From contig JBKPSJ010000100.1 of assembly GCA_046765875.1 (NCBI GenBank), positions 1 through 7,222 on the forward strand: 7,222 nt of DNA, in the 5' to 3' direction. Source of the stretch: DASRHY01 sp046765875. GTDB taxonomy: Bacteria > Actinomycetota > Actinomycetes > Propionibacteriales > Kribbellaceae. Every line of letters begins with the position of its first letter. Position 1 is the stretch's first letter. Below are positions 1 through 4,957 of the stretch, one piece after another. Position numbers and translations under genes: made by a program. Under the pieces are notes generated by a model, which saw nothing but the letters and a program-made list of their open reading frames with translations, had not been told where the DNA came from and ran no database searches.

Positions 1-1
1 C

Positions 2-661
2 CACTGTCCCGACCACGGACCGGTCACCGCGTCACCCCGATCGGCCGGCGACCTGCGCGCTGGTCGCTTCGAGCCGCGCTGCGCCTGCGGCACGGAGCTG
101 ATCCCTGGGCTGGTCGACGAGTCGGCGCCGTACGATCCGCGCAACGCCTACGCCGCCAGCAAGGTGCAAACCGAGCTCCTCACCCGCGTCTGGGCCCGCG
201 AGACCGGCGCGCCCGCGACGGCACTGCGGTTCCACAACGTCTACGGTCCCGGCATGCCGCGCGACACCCCGTACGCCGGAGTGGCCGCGCTGTTCCGCGC
301 CGCCGCCGAGCGTGGCGAACCACCCCGGCTGTTCGAGGACGGCCAGCAGCGCCGCGACTTCGTCCACGTTCGCGACGTGGCCAGCGCGATCGAGATCGCG
401 GTGCGCCGTCCCGCCCGGCCCGGCACCCTGGTGCCGTACAACGTGGGCAGCGGCAAGGTGACCACCGTCGGCGAGCTCGCAACCACCATCGCCAAAACCG
501 TCGGCGGACCACCTCCCGTCACGACCGGCGAGTACCGCCTCGGCGATGTCCGCCACATCACCGCGTCCTCCGCCCAGATCGCCCGGGACCTCGGTTGGCA
601 CCCCACGATCGACCTCCACACGGGCCTGGCCGACCTGGCGCCGATGCGTTCGCGCGTCTGA
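2..661 (+). CDS. NAD-dependent epimerase/dehydratase, C-terminal part (5' end outside window)
   Basis: Extended short-chain dehydrogenase that would modify a nucleotide-activated sugar in the cytoplasm. The reading frame enters from the left edge, so the N-terminal Rossmann glycine motif is not visible. Seen directly: the catalytic YxxxK motif (YAASK, Tyr codon at 149-151, Lys at 161-163), then the family block RFHNVYGPGMPRDTPYAGVA, then the FEDGQQRRDFVHVRDVA block typical of sugar epimerases, and the late YNVGSGK segment. The ending, DLGWHPTIDLHTGLADLA, is normal for the family, so the 3' end looks complete. Before the YxxxK motif is a Cys/His-rich stretch (CPDH near the left edge, then CAC at about 84-92), found in a subset of actinobacterial homologues as far as I recall and possibly a metal site (inference). 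The glycosyltransferase downstream suggests polysaccharide or glycolipid synthesis. The exact substrate cannot be read. The family is secure. Confidence 0.9.
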   Translation, partial: HCPDHGPVTASPRSAGDLRAGRFEPRCACGTELIPGLVDESAPYDPRNAYAASKVQTELLTRVWARETGAPATALRFHNVYGPGMPRDTPYAGVAALFRAAAERGEPPRLFEDGQQRRDFVHVRDVASAIEIAVRRPARPGTLVPYNVGSGKVTTVGELATTIAKTVGGPPPVTTGEYRLGDVRHITASSAQIARDLGWHPTIDLHTGLADLAPMRSRV

Positions 662-673
662 TCCGGTGAGAGC

Positions 674-811
674 GCCATCGGCGACCGCACGGCGCCGGCG
701 CAGCACGTCCAGCCCGCTCAGCAGCGGCAGCATCACGTCCAGCACGACCAGGTCCGGCTTGTCACGCTTCCAGCGCTCCGCGCCGTGCCTTCGGACGCCG
801 TAACCGAGCCG
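674..811 (-). pseudogene. Remnant of an OmpR-type response regulator receiver domain
   Basis: On the minus strand the frame downstream of a TGA at 814-812 reads RLGYGVRRHGAERWKRDKPD and continues into VVLDVMLPLLSGLDVLRRRR. This is the beta-3 strand and phospho-acceptor aspartate region of a receiver domain (family consensus PDLVVLDVMLPG.DGLEVLRR). The Asp of LDVMLP is at 740-738. The N-terminal acidic pair, the later Thr/Lys switch residues and the whole DNA-binding domain are missing. A TGA blocks any upstream start, and the frame continues as antisense of the epimerase. The helix before the aspartate is also shorter than usual, which suggests an internal deletion. The piece cannot make a working regulator. 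It suggests that the sugar cluster once lay beside a two-component gene. Confidence 0.7.
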
Positions 812-848
812 TCATCGCGGAACCAGCGACTCGTCGTGTGGCGGTGCC

Positions 849-854
849 TAGGTT
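849..854 (+). promoter_or_regulatory. Candidate -10 box of a leaderless promoter for the glycosyltransferase
   Basis: TAGGTT fits the actinobacterial -10 pattern TANNNT. Seven bases separate it from the GTG at 862, so transcription would begin at or one base before the start codon, giving a leaderless mRNA. No good Shine-Dalgarno sequence precedes 862, which agrees. No convincing -35 box is seen about 17 bp upstream. Confidence 0.3.
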
Positions 855-861
855 CGGACGT

Positions 862-1515
862 GTGACCGAGATTGACGTAGTCCTGCCCTGCCTGAATGAG
901 GCCGAGGGCCTGGCGTGGGTGCTGGAACGACTGCCGCCGTGGGCCCATCCGGTCGTTGTCGACAACGGCAGCACCGACAGCACGGTCGAGGTGGCGCTGT
1001 CAGCCGGTGCTTCGCTGGTGATGGCGCCGGTCCGCGGGTATGGATCCGCGTGTGCGGCAGGTCTGGACGCCGCGACCTGTGAGGTGGTCGCGGTAATCGA
1101 CGCCGACGGCACCATTGATCCGACCGAGCTGTCGGCCGCCGCCGCGCCCGTCTTTGCCGGCGAGGCGGACCTGGTCGTCGGCCGGCGTCGGCCGGTGAGC
1201 CGCGAGGCGTGGCCGCGGCGGCTGCGGACGGCGAACGCCGTGCTGGCCTGGCGCGTGCGGCGCCGTACCGGTGTGCGGTTGCACGACCTCGGCCCGGTAC
1301 GAGTCGCCCGGCGGCAGGACCTTCTCGACCTCGGCGTCACCGACCGGCGGTCGGGCTATCCACTGGAGACCGTGCTGCGCGCGGCCGACGCGGGATGGCG
1401 GATCCGTGCGGTCGACGTCACCTACCTGCCGCGGGTCGGACGTTCCAAGGTGACCGGCACGGTACGAGGAAGTTGGCAGGCGGTCACCGACATGCGGGCG
1501 GTGCTGCGCTCGTGA
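862..1515 (+). CDS. Family 2 glycosyltransferase
   Basis: GT-A fold glycosyltransferase expected to transfer a sugar from an activated donor, probably to a lipid carrier or envelope glycan precursor at the inner membrane face. From the GTG at 862 it is 217 residues. Motifs: VVLPCLNE (6-13) at the first beta strand, VVDNGSTDST (32-41) for nucleotide binding, the metal-binding DAD (80-82), VVGRRRP (105-111), the acceptor-loop segment HDLGP (141-145), SGYPLE (164-169) and the C-terminal GRSKVTGTVRG (193-203). No transmembrane helix is seen, so it is a short cytosolic type. An in-frame GTG at 838 would add eight residues. I prefer 862 because homologues begin directly before the DVVLPCLNE strand and because a -10-like box lies at leaderless distance. 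Its TGA overlaps the next ATG. Acceptor and donor are unknown. Confidence 0.88.
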   Translation: MTEIDVVLPCLNEAEGLAWVLERLPPWAHPVVVDNGSTDSTVEVALSAGASLVMAPVRGYGSACAAGLDAATCEVVAVIDADGTIDPTELSAAAAPVFAGEADLVVGRRRPVSREAWPRRLRTANAVLAWRVRRRTGVRLHDLGPVRVARRQDLLDLGVTDRRSGYPLETVLRAADAGWRIRAVDVTYLPRVGRSKVTGTVRGSWQAVTDMRAVLRS

Positions 1516-2069
1516 TGTCGATTGTGCTGCTGGCCAAGGAGCCGGTGCCCGGTCGGGTGAAGACCCGGTTACACGCCAGGTTCACCCCGCAGGAGGCGGC
1601 GCGGCTGGCGACCGCCGCGCTGGCCGATACCGTGGCCGCGATCCGCGCGGTCGAGGTGTGTCCGGTGATCGCCTACGACGGCCGGCCCGGCTCCTGGCTC
1701 CCGCGAGGCTTCCACCCGGTCCGGCAGGTCGCGGGTGATCTGTCGCTGCGGATCGAGTCCGCCCTGCTCGACGCGACGATCGCGCAGTCGCCGGACCTGG
1801 ATCCGTCCGTCCTCGGGAGCCAGGGCGAACCGGTGGTGTTGGTGGCCATGGAGACCCCGCAGCTCGGGAGTGCCTTGGCACTCGCTGTCGAGTGGTGTGA
1901 CGCCGACGCGGTCCAGGGGGTGGCTGCATCTTCCTATCCGCGGCGTCGTTCTGCCTCGACCCGGGCAGCATCCAGCGACGCCAGCACCGTGGCCTCCCAC
2001 CTGGCGGCAACGAGAGCGCCCCAGCGCCGGCCCAGACCCCACAGATCGGTGCCGAGCTCGCCGGCGTAG
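1515..2069 (+). pseudogene. DUF2064 (TIGR04282-like glycosyltransferase) gene, 3'-truncated, with a non-native tail
   Basis: The ATG overlaps the glycosyltransferase stop (TGATG), indicating translational coupling. The N-terminal half is clearly DUF2064: AKEPVPGRVKTRL (7-19), an alternating Ala-rich helix through ADTVAAIRA (37-45), WLPRGF (61-66) and VVLVAMETPQL (107-117), matching the usual metal/nucleotide site segment with GMDTPQ. Family members are usually about 200 or more residues and continue with a GxAxDGGWWALGL block. Here homology stops at about residue 137 (near base 1927). The remaining roughly 47 codons are antisense to the 3' end of the SRPBCC gene and have an Arg/Ser/Pro-rich composition unlike the family. 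The frame stays open to 2069 (184 residues). I read this as a deletion or rearrangement junction that removed the C-terminal half. A residual function is possible but unlikely. Confidence 0.72.
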
Positions 2070-2512
2070 ACCAGCAGGGTGCCGTCGCCGCCGGTGCTGT
2101 CTGTGCTGTCGGCAGCGTGGAGTTGGAACGACTCGACGACGTGTGGCACGGGGCCGCGGACCAGCCGGAAGTCGATCCGATGCGGGTGGGTGAACCGCAC
2201 GGTCTCGACCGTGGTCGCCCGGAGTCGGCCACCGATCGGGGTGTAGTGCGCGGCCAGGACCATGTCGGTGCCGCGTTCCAGCACCCGAGCCTTCTCGCGC
2301 AGGGCCCGTGTGGTGCGGTCGCCGTACGGCGCGGTGAGGACGTTGTAGACCAGCTCGCGCGGCGCGGCGATTCTCACGCTGATCGGGCCGAGCGCCCGGG
2401 TACGGCGGCCGACACCCAGATCCACCGCGACGGCCGCGGTGACCAGACCGAGGTAGGCACCCACCCAGCGAGCACGCCACCGGCCGCCGCCGCGACGACG
2501 CCGACCCGCCAT
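1934..2512 (-). CDS. SRPBCC family protein with N-terminal membrane anchor
   Basis: Helix-grip (START/Bet v1-like) protein of 192 residues, a fold that binds hydrophobic ligands; the ligand is unknown. Layout: a very basic N-terminus (MAGRRRRGGG), a hydrophobic segment at about 16-32 (VGAYLGLVTAAVAVDLG) that probably anchors it in the membrane, then the SRPBCC domain from about 43 (ISVRIAAPRELVYNVLTAPY, the standard first strand and helix with the AP...V motif) through HRIDFRLVRGPVPHVVESF and the closing helix GALVAARWEATVLASLDAAR. Length and ending look complete. The start ATG lies 21 bases after the stop of the dehalogenase pseudogene, so they probably shared an mRNA. No Shine-Dalgarno is seen, so its translation may have depended on coupling. 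Its 3' end is overlapped by the chimeric tail of the convergent DUF2064 frame. Confidence 0.83.
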   Translation of the reverse strand: MAGRRRRGGGRWRARWVGAYLGLVTAAVAVDLGVGRRTRALGPISVRIAAPRELVYNVLTAPYGDRTTRALREKARVLERGTDMVLAAHYTPIGGRLRATTVETVRFTHPHRIDFRLVRGPVPHVVESFQLHAADSTDSTGGDGTLLVYAGELGTDLWGLGRRWGALVAARWEATVLASLDAARVEAERRRG

Positions 2513-2538
2513 GCTGTGTTCACGATGCTGTGTTCACG
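2511..2538. repeat. 14-bp perfect tandem duplication at the dehalogenase stop/SRPBCC start
   Basis: ATGCTGTGTTCACG occurs twice in direct succession (2511-2524 and 2525-2538). It covers the stop codon of the dehalogenase frame (2536-2534) and reaches the SRPBCC start codon (2512-2510). Without the duplication the two genes would be 7 bases apart. It looks like a recent slippage event. Confidence 0.85.
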
Positions 2539-3230
2539 ATGGAGTGAAGGTGTCTGCGAGTGCCTCGAGGTCGGGGACCTGGAGGTCAGGCGGCAGGAAC
2601 GCGGTGGGATACGGTGTCTTGCGCCGGTCGACCCAGATCCCGGTCAGTCCAGCCCGGCGGGCACCGTCGACGTCCCACGGGTGAACAGCGACCATGGCCA
2701 TCCTCGCCGGTGCGACGCCGCAGACTCCGGCCGCGTAGCGGTAGGCGTCGGGGTGTGGCTTCCACTTCTTCGGCACGTCGACCGACAGGCGGTGCTCGAG
2801 CAGCGGGAGCACGCCGGCCGCGTCGAGCATACGATCGGAGATCGCGGTCGCGCCGTTGGTGAGGGTGATCAGCCGGATGCCGGCGGCGGCGCAGGCCGGG
2901 TGCGACGTCGGGATGTGCCGGGAGGTCGGCGAAGCCTGCCAAGACCCGGTCGATCGCGCCCGGCACGTCCGCCTTGTCCATCCGATGAGCCGTGAGCATC
3001 GACCGCAGCCCATCGCTGGCGACGTCGCGAAACGGTGGGTAGGCGCCGGCAGCGGTGAGCGCGAACCCGTCGCGCAGTGTGGCCGCGAACCAGACGTCGA
3101 GCGCGTGCCTGGGCAGCCCGACCCGCTCGAAGCGTTCCCACATAGGCTCCAGATCGGACAGCGTCTCGTTCACGTCCAAGACCAAAACGTCCGCACGGTC
3201 CCGGCGCTCCGGATGCGAAGCAGCGACCAT
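2534..3230 (-). pseudogene. Haloacid dehalogenase type II (HAD superfamily), frameshifted
   Basis: The protein would be a HAD hydrolase with an aspartyl nucleophile. The upstream frame gives motif I (VLVLDVNETLSD), the cap region (DVWFAATLRDGFALTAAGAY) and VLAGFADLPAHPDVAPGLR. The downstream frame gives AAGIRLITLTNGA (motif II), KKWKPHPDAYRYAA (motif III Lys), VAVHPWDVDGARRAGL (motif IV) and the C-terminus, ending at a TGA at 2536-2534. The two halves join only if a frameshift lies at about 2878-2897, in a GC-repeat tract (GGCGGCGGC on the plus strand). The sequence on both sides is well conserved, so either the inactivation is recent or this is a base-calling error. Two ATGs are adjacent (3233 and 3230); GGAGGA at 3241-3236 is better spaced for 3230. 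The pair with the SRPBCC gene looks like an operon. The natural substrate is unknown. Confidence 0.82.
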
Positions 3231-3235
3231 CATTG

Positions 3236-3269
3236 TCCTCCGATGGGGCGACGCTCAGACCGTAACCTA
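3236..3269 (-). promoter_or_regulatory. Candidate -10 box and ribosome binding site for the dehalogenase/SRPBCC pair
   Basis: On the minus strand, TAGGTT (3269-3264) is a TANNNT-type -10 box, followed by a short leader and a strong GGAGGA Shine-Dalgarno (3241-3236) just before the tandem ATGs. A clear -35 was not found. The ribosome site is convincing; the -10 is tentative. Confidence 0.4.
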
Positions 3270-3357
3270 GCGCCCCGCGGTGGCCTCGACGGTTCGCCGC
3301 CACCACGGCTGCGTCGCGGCGACCGCCAGCCCTCCCAGGCGCACTGTGAAGAGCTTA

Positions 3358-3373
3358 TGTAAGCGCGGTTACA
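3358..3373. promoter_or_regulatory. 16-bp near-perfect palindrome, possible repressor operator
   Basis: TGTAAGCGCGGTTACA differs from its own reverse complement at only one symmetric base pair. Its outer half-sites TGTAA and TTACA resemble operators of TetR-family repressors (established for several members). It lies between the divergent dehalogenase and secreted-protein genes, so it could act on either. Confidence 0.4.
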
Positions 3374-3390
3374 GATCGCTGACGGATCTG
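3372..3390. promoter_or_regulatory. Inverted repeat CAGATC-N7-GATCTG
   Basis: Perfect 6-bp arms separated by 7 bases, starting on the end of the preceding palindrome. The centre is 15-16 bp from the centre of the first dyad. No T-tract follows, so an intrinsic terminator is unlikely; an operator is more plausible. Confidence 0.3.
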
Positions 3391-3412
3391 CCTGACACCG
3401 TGCAATCGAGAA

Positions 3413-3450
3413 ACGCCGTCATTGACGGCGTGTCGACGGCTGTGCACTGT
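3413..3450 (+). promoter_or_regulatory. Candidate promoter overlapped by an 8-bp perfect inverted repeat
   Basis: ACGCCGTC-ATT-GACGGCGT (3413-3431) is a perfect dyad with a 3-base centre. It contains TTGACG (3422-3427), a good -35 box. After a 17-bp spacer comes CACTGT (3445-3450), a weak -10 box. This would start transcription at about 3457, just before the ribosome binding site of the secreted protein. A protein bound to the dyad would cover the -35 box, so repression is the natural guess. Confidence 0.4.
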
Positions 3451-3475
3451 GGAACAGGAAGGAAAGGACGACCCG

Positions 3476-3748
3476 ATGCAACGGCGGACTGCCAACGGCG
3501 TACGGCGTACAGCATTCGCCGTTCTGGCGACCTTGGCGGCTGCTTTCCTGGCGGCAACACTCCATCCCGCTGCCGCGGCACCTGCCGGCGGAACCGTCGT
3601 CGCCCCAGCCGTCACCGAGCCCGGCGCTCGCCCGGCTCTCCGCCCGATCATCGCTACGCCGGCCAAGGCCCAGGCGACGGTGAAGGACCACGGCCTGCTC
3701 GTCTGCCCGCCGCCCGCGAACTATGATCCGGACTCCACTACGCCGTAG
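3476..3748 (+). CDS. Small secreted protein with Sec signal peptide, function unknown
   Basis: I do not recognise a family. The start is chosen because GGAAAGGA (3461-3468) is an excellent Shine-Dalgarno 7 bases before the ATG at 3476. The product has 90 residues. Residues 1-12 are basic (MQRRTANGVRRT), 13-29 are hydrophobic (AFAVLATLAAAFLAATL), and cleavage is likely within HPAAAAP (about 30-36). The mature part is about 55 residues, rich in Pro, Ala and Thr, with a single Cys in the motif LLVCPPPANYDPDSTTP at the C-terminus. It could be a complete small exported protein or the N-terminal stub of a longer secreted enzyme cut by a deletion, since the DNA right after it holds gene debris. An elaborate set of dyads upstream suggests regulated expression. 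Confidence 0.65.
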   Translation: MQRRTANGVRRTAFAVLATLAAAFLAATLHPAAAAPAGGTVVAPAVTEPGARPALRPIIATPAKAQATVKDHGLLVCPPPANYDPDSTTP

Positions 3749-3803
3749 TTCACCCGTGACTTGCATGGCCGGCTGAGGAACCTGGCTGGTTGGGCTCGAC
3801 TGA

Positions 3804-3956
3804 GATCGGTTCGGGGCGTCCCTACCCGATCCCAGCGGTCTTCTGGAGGGGGATGGCGACACGTCCAAAGTGGCGCGGTTCACCGACCCCGATGATCTGG
3901 CGGCCAAGACTGAGGCACTGCGCGGTCTCATGGCCGCATGGATCCTCAGCAGAGAC
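3804..3956 (+). pseudogene. C-terminal fragment of a DUF1801 (YdhG-like) protein
   Basis: After a TGA at 3801-3803 the frame reads RFGASLPDPSGLLEGDGDTS, then KVARFTDPDDLAAKTEALRG and LMAAW, and stops at 3954-3956. The segment GASLPDPSGLxEG followed by a helix ending in ALRxLI/LM is the C-terminal signature of DUF1801 proteins. The N-terminal two thirds are absent: I found no matching frame in 3749-3800, and no start codon fits. Codon use has strong third-position G/C, as expected for former coding DNA. Genes of this family often sit beside WYL regulators and DGPF/YCII proteins in actinobacteria (from memory), which agrees with the neighbours here. Confidence 0.6.
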
Positions 3957-4205
3957 TGACGGGGCACGTACTCGCCGAGTGAAGCACGCGCGAAGTCGAC
4001 GGCCTCGGCCAGGATTCGCCACAGCTCGCGGTCGACGTCGCGGATCGAGATCCACTCGAAGCCTGGACGGACAACCAGTCTGGTGGGAACGGACCGTCCA
4101 GCGTGTCGCCGTCAGCGGGCTGAAGGGCTGATCAAGTGTGTCGGCGCCGCGGCGCCAGAGGGTCAAATTTCGGGCGACGTTGACAAAGTCGGGTAGAGCG
4201 CCCAT
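3957..4205 (-). pseudogene. Frameshifted remnant of an unidentified protein gene
   Basis: On the minus strand, one frame starting near 4205 reads ARNLTLWRRGADTLDQPFSP and LTATRWTVRSHQTG. A second frame further down reads RPGFEWISIRDVDRELWRIL and AEAVDFARASLGEYVP. The second stretch has no start codon and has strong third-position G/C with few rare codons, as real genes do. The two would join if a frameshift lies at about 4060-4095. I cannot name the family. The remnant ends where the DUF1801 scrap begins, so a deletion junction probably lies near 3957-3967. Chance open frames are common at this GC content, so this is a tentative call. Confidence 0.35.
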
Positions 4206-4380
4206 CGAGGTCTACCCCGTGCGCCCTCTGTGACAACGAGCAGCGCAGGTGAGTCCCGGCCGCCGCGCAACACGGTTCGTGACGTGCAATGGCGTCAACC
4301 GGTGGGGAACCCGGCGCACTGTTTCGTGTGACGGGCGTGTCTGGTGGGGATGGATGTGGCGGGTAGTGTCCGGGTCGGGA
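4206..4380. other. Spacer without a recognisable gene
   Basis: This stretch lies between the two minus-strand remnants. Open frames run through it, but none carries a family motif or a plausible ribosome site. It presumably represents what is left of the regulator 3' end or imported filler. Confidence 0.4.
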
Positions 4381-4774
4381 GCCGGCTGAACGAGGAGCCT
4401 GGCTTTGTCCGCGGTCGCGCGTGCATTCTCAAGGACTGGCTCGGGCATGGCGGCCACGATCTTCTGCAGCGCGCTGCGGGCCTCGCGCGAACAGCACATG
4501 CTTGCTGCGGCTGAGCGCCACTGCCACCGCGGTCGCCTCGCCCGGCGTGAAGTTGAGCGGCGGGAGGCTCATCGACCGGTCGCGTGTGTGTAGTCGCCGG
4601 CACGCCCTGCTTGGACGCCAGCGGGACGCTTGCCTGACCCAGGGCGCTGAGATCACGCTCGATGGTTCGGACACTGACCTCGATGTCGTCGGCGAGCTGT
4701 CGCGAGGTACGTCCCCGCAGCCTGGCCGCCCGCGGCTCCTCGACCAGGGCGTACAACCGGTCGATGCGGTTCAT
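4381..4774 (-). pseudogene. YafY/WYL-type transcriptional regulator, two frameshifts and loss of the WYL domain
   Basis: The ATG at 4774 starts MNRIDRLYALVEEPRAARLR, followed by GRTSRQLADDIEVSVRTIERDLSAL, a typical HTH_11 DNA-binding domain of WYL-family regulators. The next family block, DRSMSLPPLNFTPGEATAVA and VALSR, appears in another frame (shift at about 4590-4630). The block EARSALQKIVAAMPEPVLEN appears in a third frame (shift at about 4480-4495). Homology fades near 4381, before the WYL ligand-sensing domain, which is missing. In the first frame translation would continue as an unrelated tail. It was probably the divergent regulator of the DGPF gene or of the DUF1801 gene. A TACGCT -10-like box (4786-4781) lies 6 bases from the ATG, suggesting a formerly leaderless transcript. 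Confidence 0.78.
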
Positions 4775-4847
4775 ACTCGGAGCGTAGAGGCAGCCGTGGA
4801 CAAGCCCAGATTCCCTGGCTGTCAACCGGTGTCCGTCGGCTGCCGAG

Positions 4848-4872
4848 GTTGGTGGCGGGTGTTGGTGGCGGG
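4848..4872 (+). repeat. 12-bp direct repeat upstream of the DGPF gene
   Basis: GTTGGTGGCGGG occurs at 4848-4859 and 4861-4872, one base apart (13-bp period). It lies just upstream of the candidate ECF promoter. The low-complexity G/T composition makes slippage the simplest origin; a binding role is unsupported. Confidence 0.5.
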
Positions 4873-4886
4873 GTTGATGGCCGGGG

Positions 4887-4913
4887 TGTCCTGATCGAGC
4901 GGTGCTATTCGTC
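4887..4913 (+). promoter_or_regulatory. Candidate ECF sigma-factor promoter for the DGPF-ECF42 pair
   Basis: TGTCCT (4887-4892), a 17-bp spacer and CGTC (4910-4913) form an ECF-type promoter. As I recall, the ECF42 group recognises a TGTCGA-like -35 and a CGA/TC -10 element and mainly drives its own DGPF gene. Here four of six -35 bases and all -10 bases agree. The start would be near 4920, giving a 5' UTR of about 38 bases. Confidence 0.5.
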
Positions 4914-4924
4914 AGTAGGTCAGA

Positions 4925-4940
4925 GCGGGACCCCTCCCGC
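4925..4940 (+). promoter_or_regulatory. Small hairpin in the predicted 5' UTR of the DGPF gene
   Basis: GCGGGA-CCCC-TCCCGC is a perfect 6-bp stem with a 4-base loop. It ends 6 bases before the Shine-Dalgarno (GAGGAGAAG, 4947-4955). It may stabilise the mRNA or tune translation; no terminator T-tract follows. Confidence 0.35.
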
Positions 4941-4957
4941 GCGAGTGAGGAGAAGTA

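Noticed and set aside
32..745. Long minus-strand open frame across the epimerase gene
   Set aside because: Only its first part resembles a receiver domain; the rest is antisense of the epimerase with low-complexity composition. Kept only as a short remnant.
762..1340. Minus-strand open frame over the glycosyltransferase
   Set aside because: Arg/Ser/Thr-rich composition and no motif; a shadow of the GT2 gene in high-GC DNA.
1569..2480. Long minus-strand open frame of about 300 codons over DUF2064 and SRPBCC
   Set aside because: Out of frame with the SRPBCC gene, rich in Arg and Gly, no family motif; the SRPBCC frame explains the strand.
2117..2995. Long plus-strand open frame over SRPBCC and the dehalogenase
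   Set aside because: Antisense shadow with no recognisable motif or ribosome site.
3372..3431. Intrinsic terminator from the inverted repeats upstream of the secreted protein
   Set aside because: Neither stem is followed by a T-tract, and no plus-strand gene ends just upstream.
3419..3967. Minus-strand open frame across the secreted protein and DUF1801 scrap
   Set aside because: Its apparent start is an internal GTG of the 3957-4205 remnant and the rest is antisense shadow.
4143..4156. Perfect 14-bp palindrome GGCGCCGCGGCGCC
   Set aside because: Made only of G and C in high-GC DNA, inside a gene remnant, with no promoter nearby; chance is a sufficient explanation.
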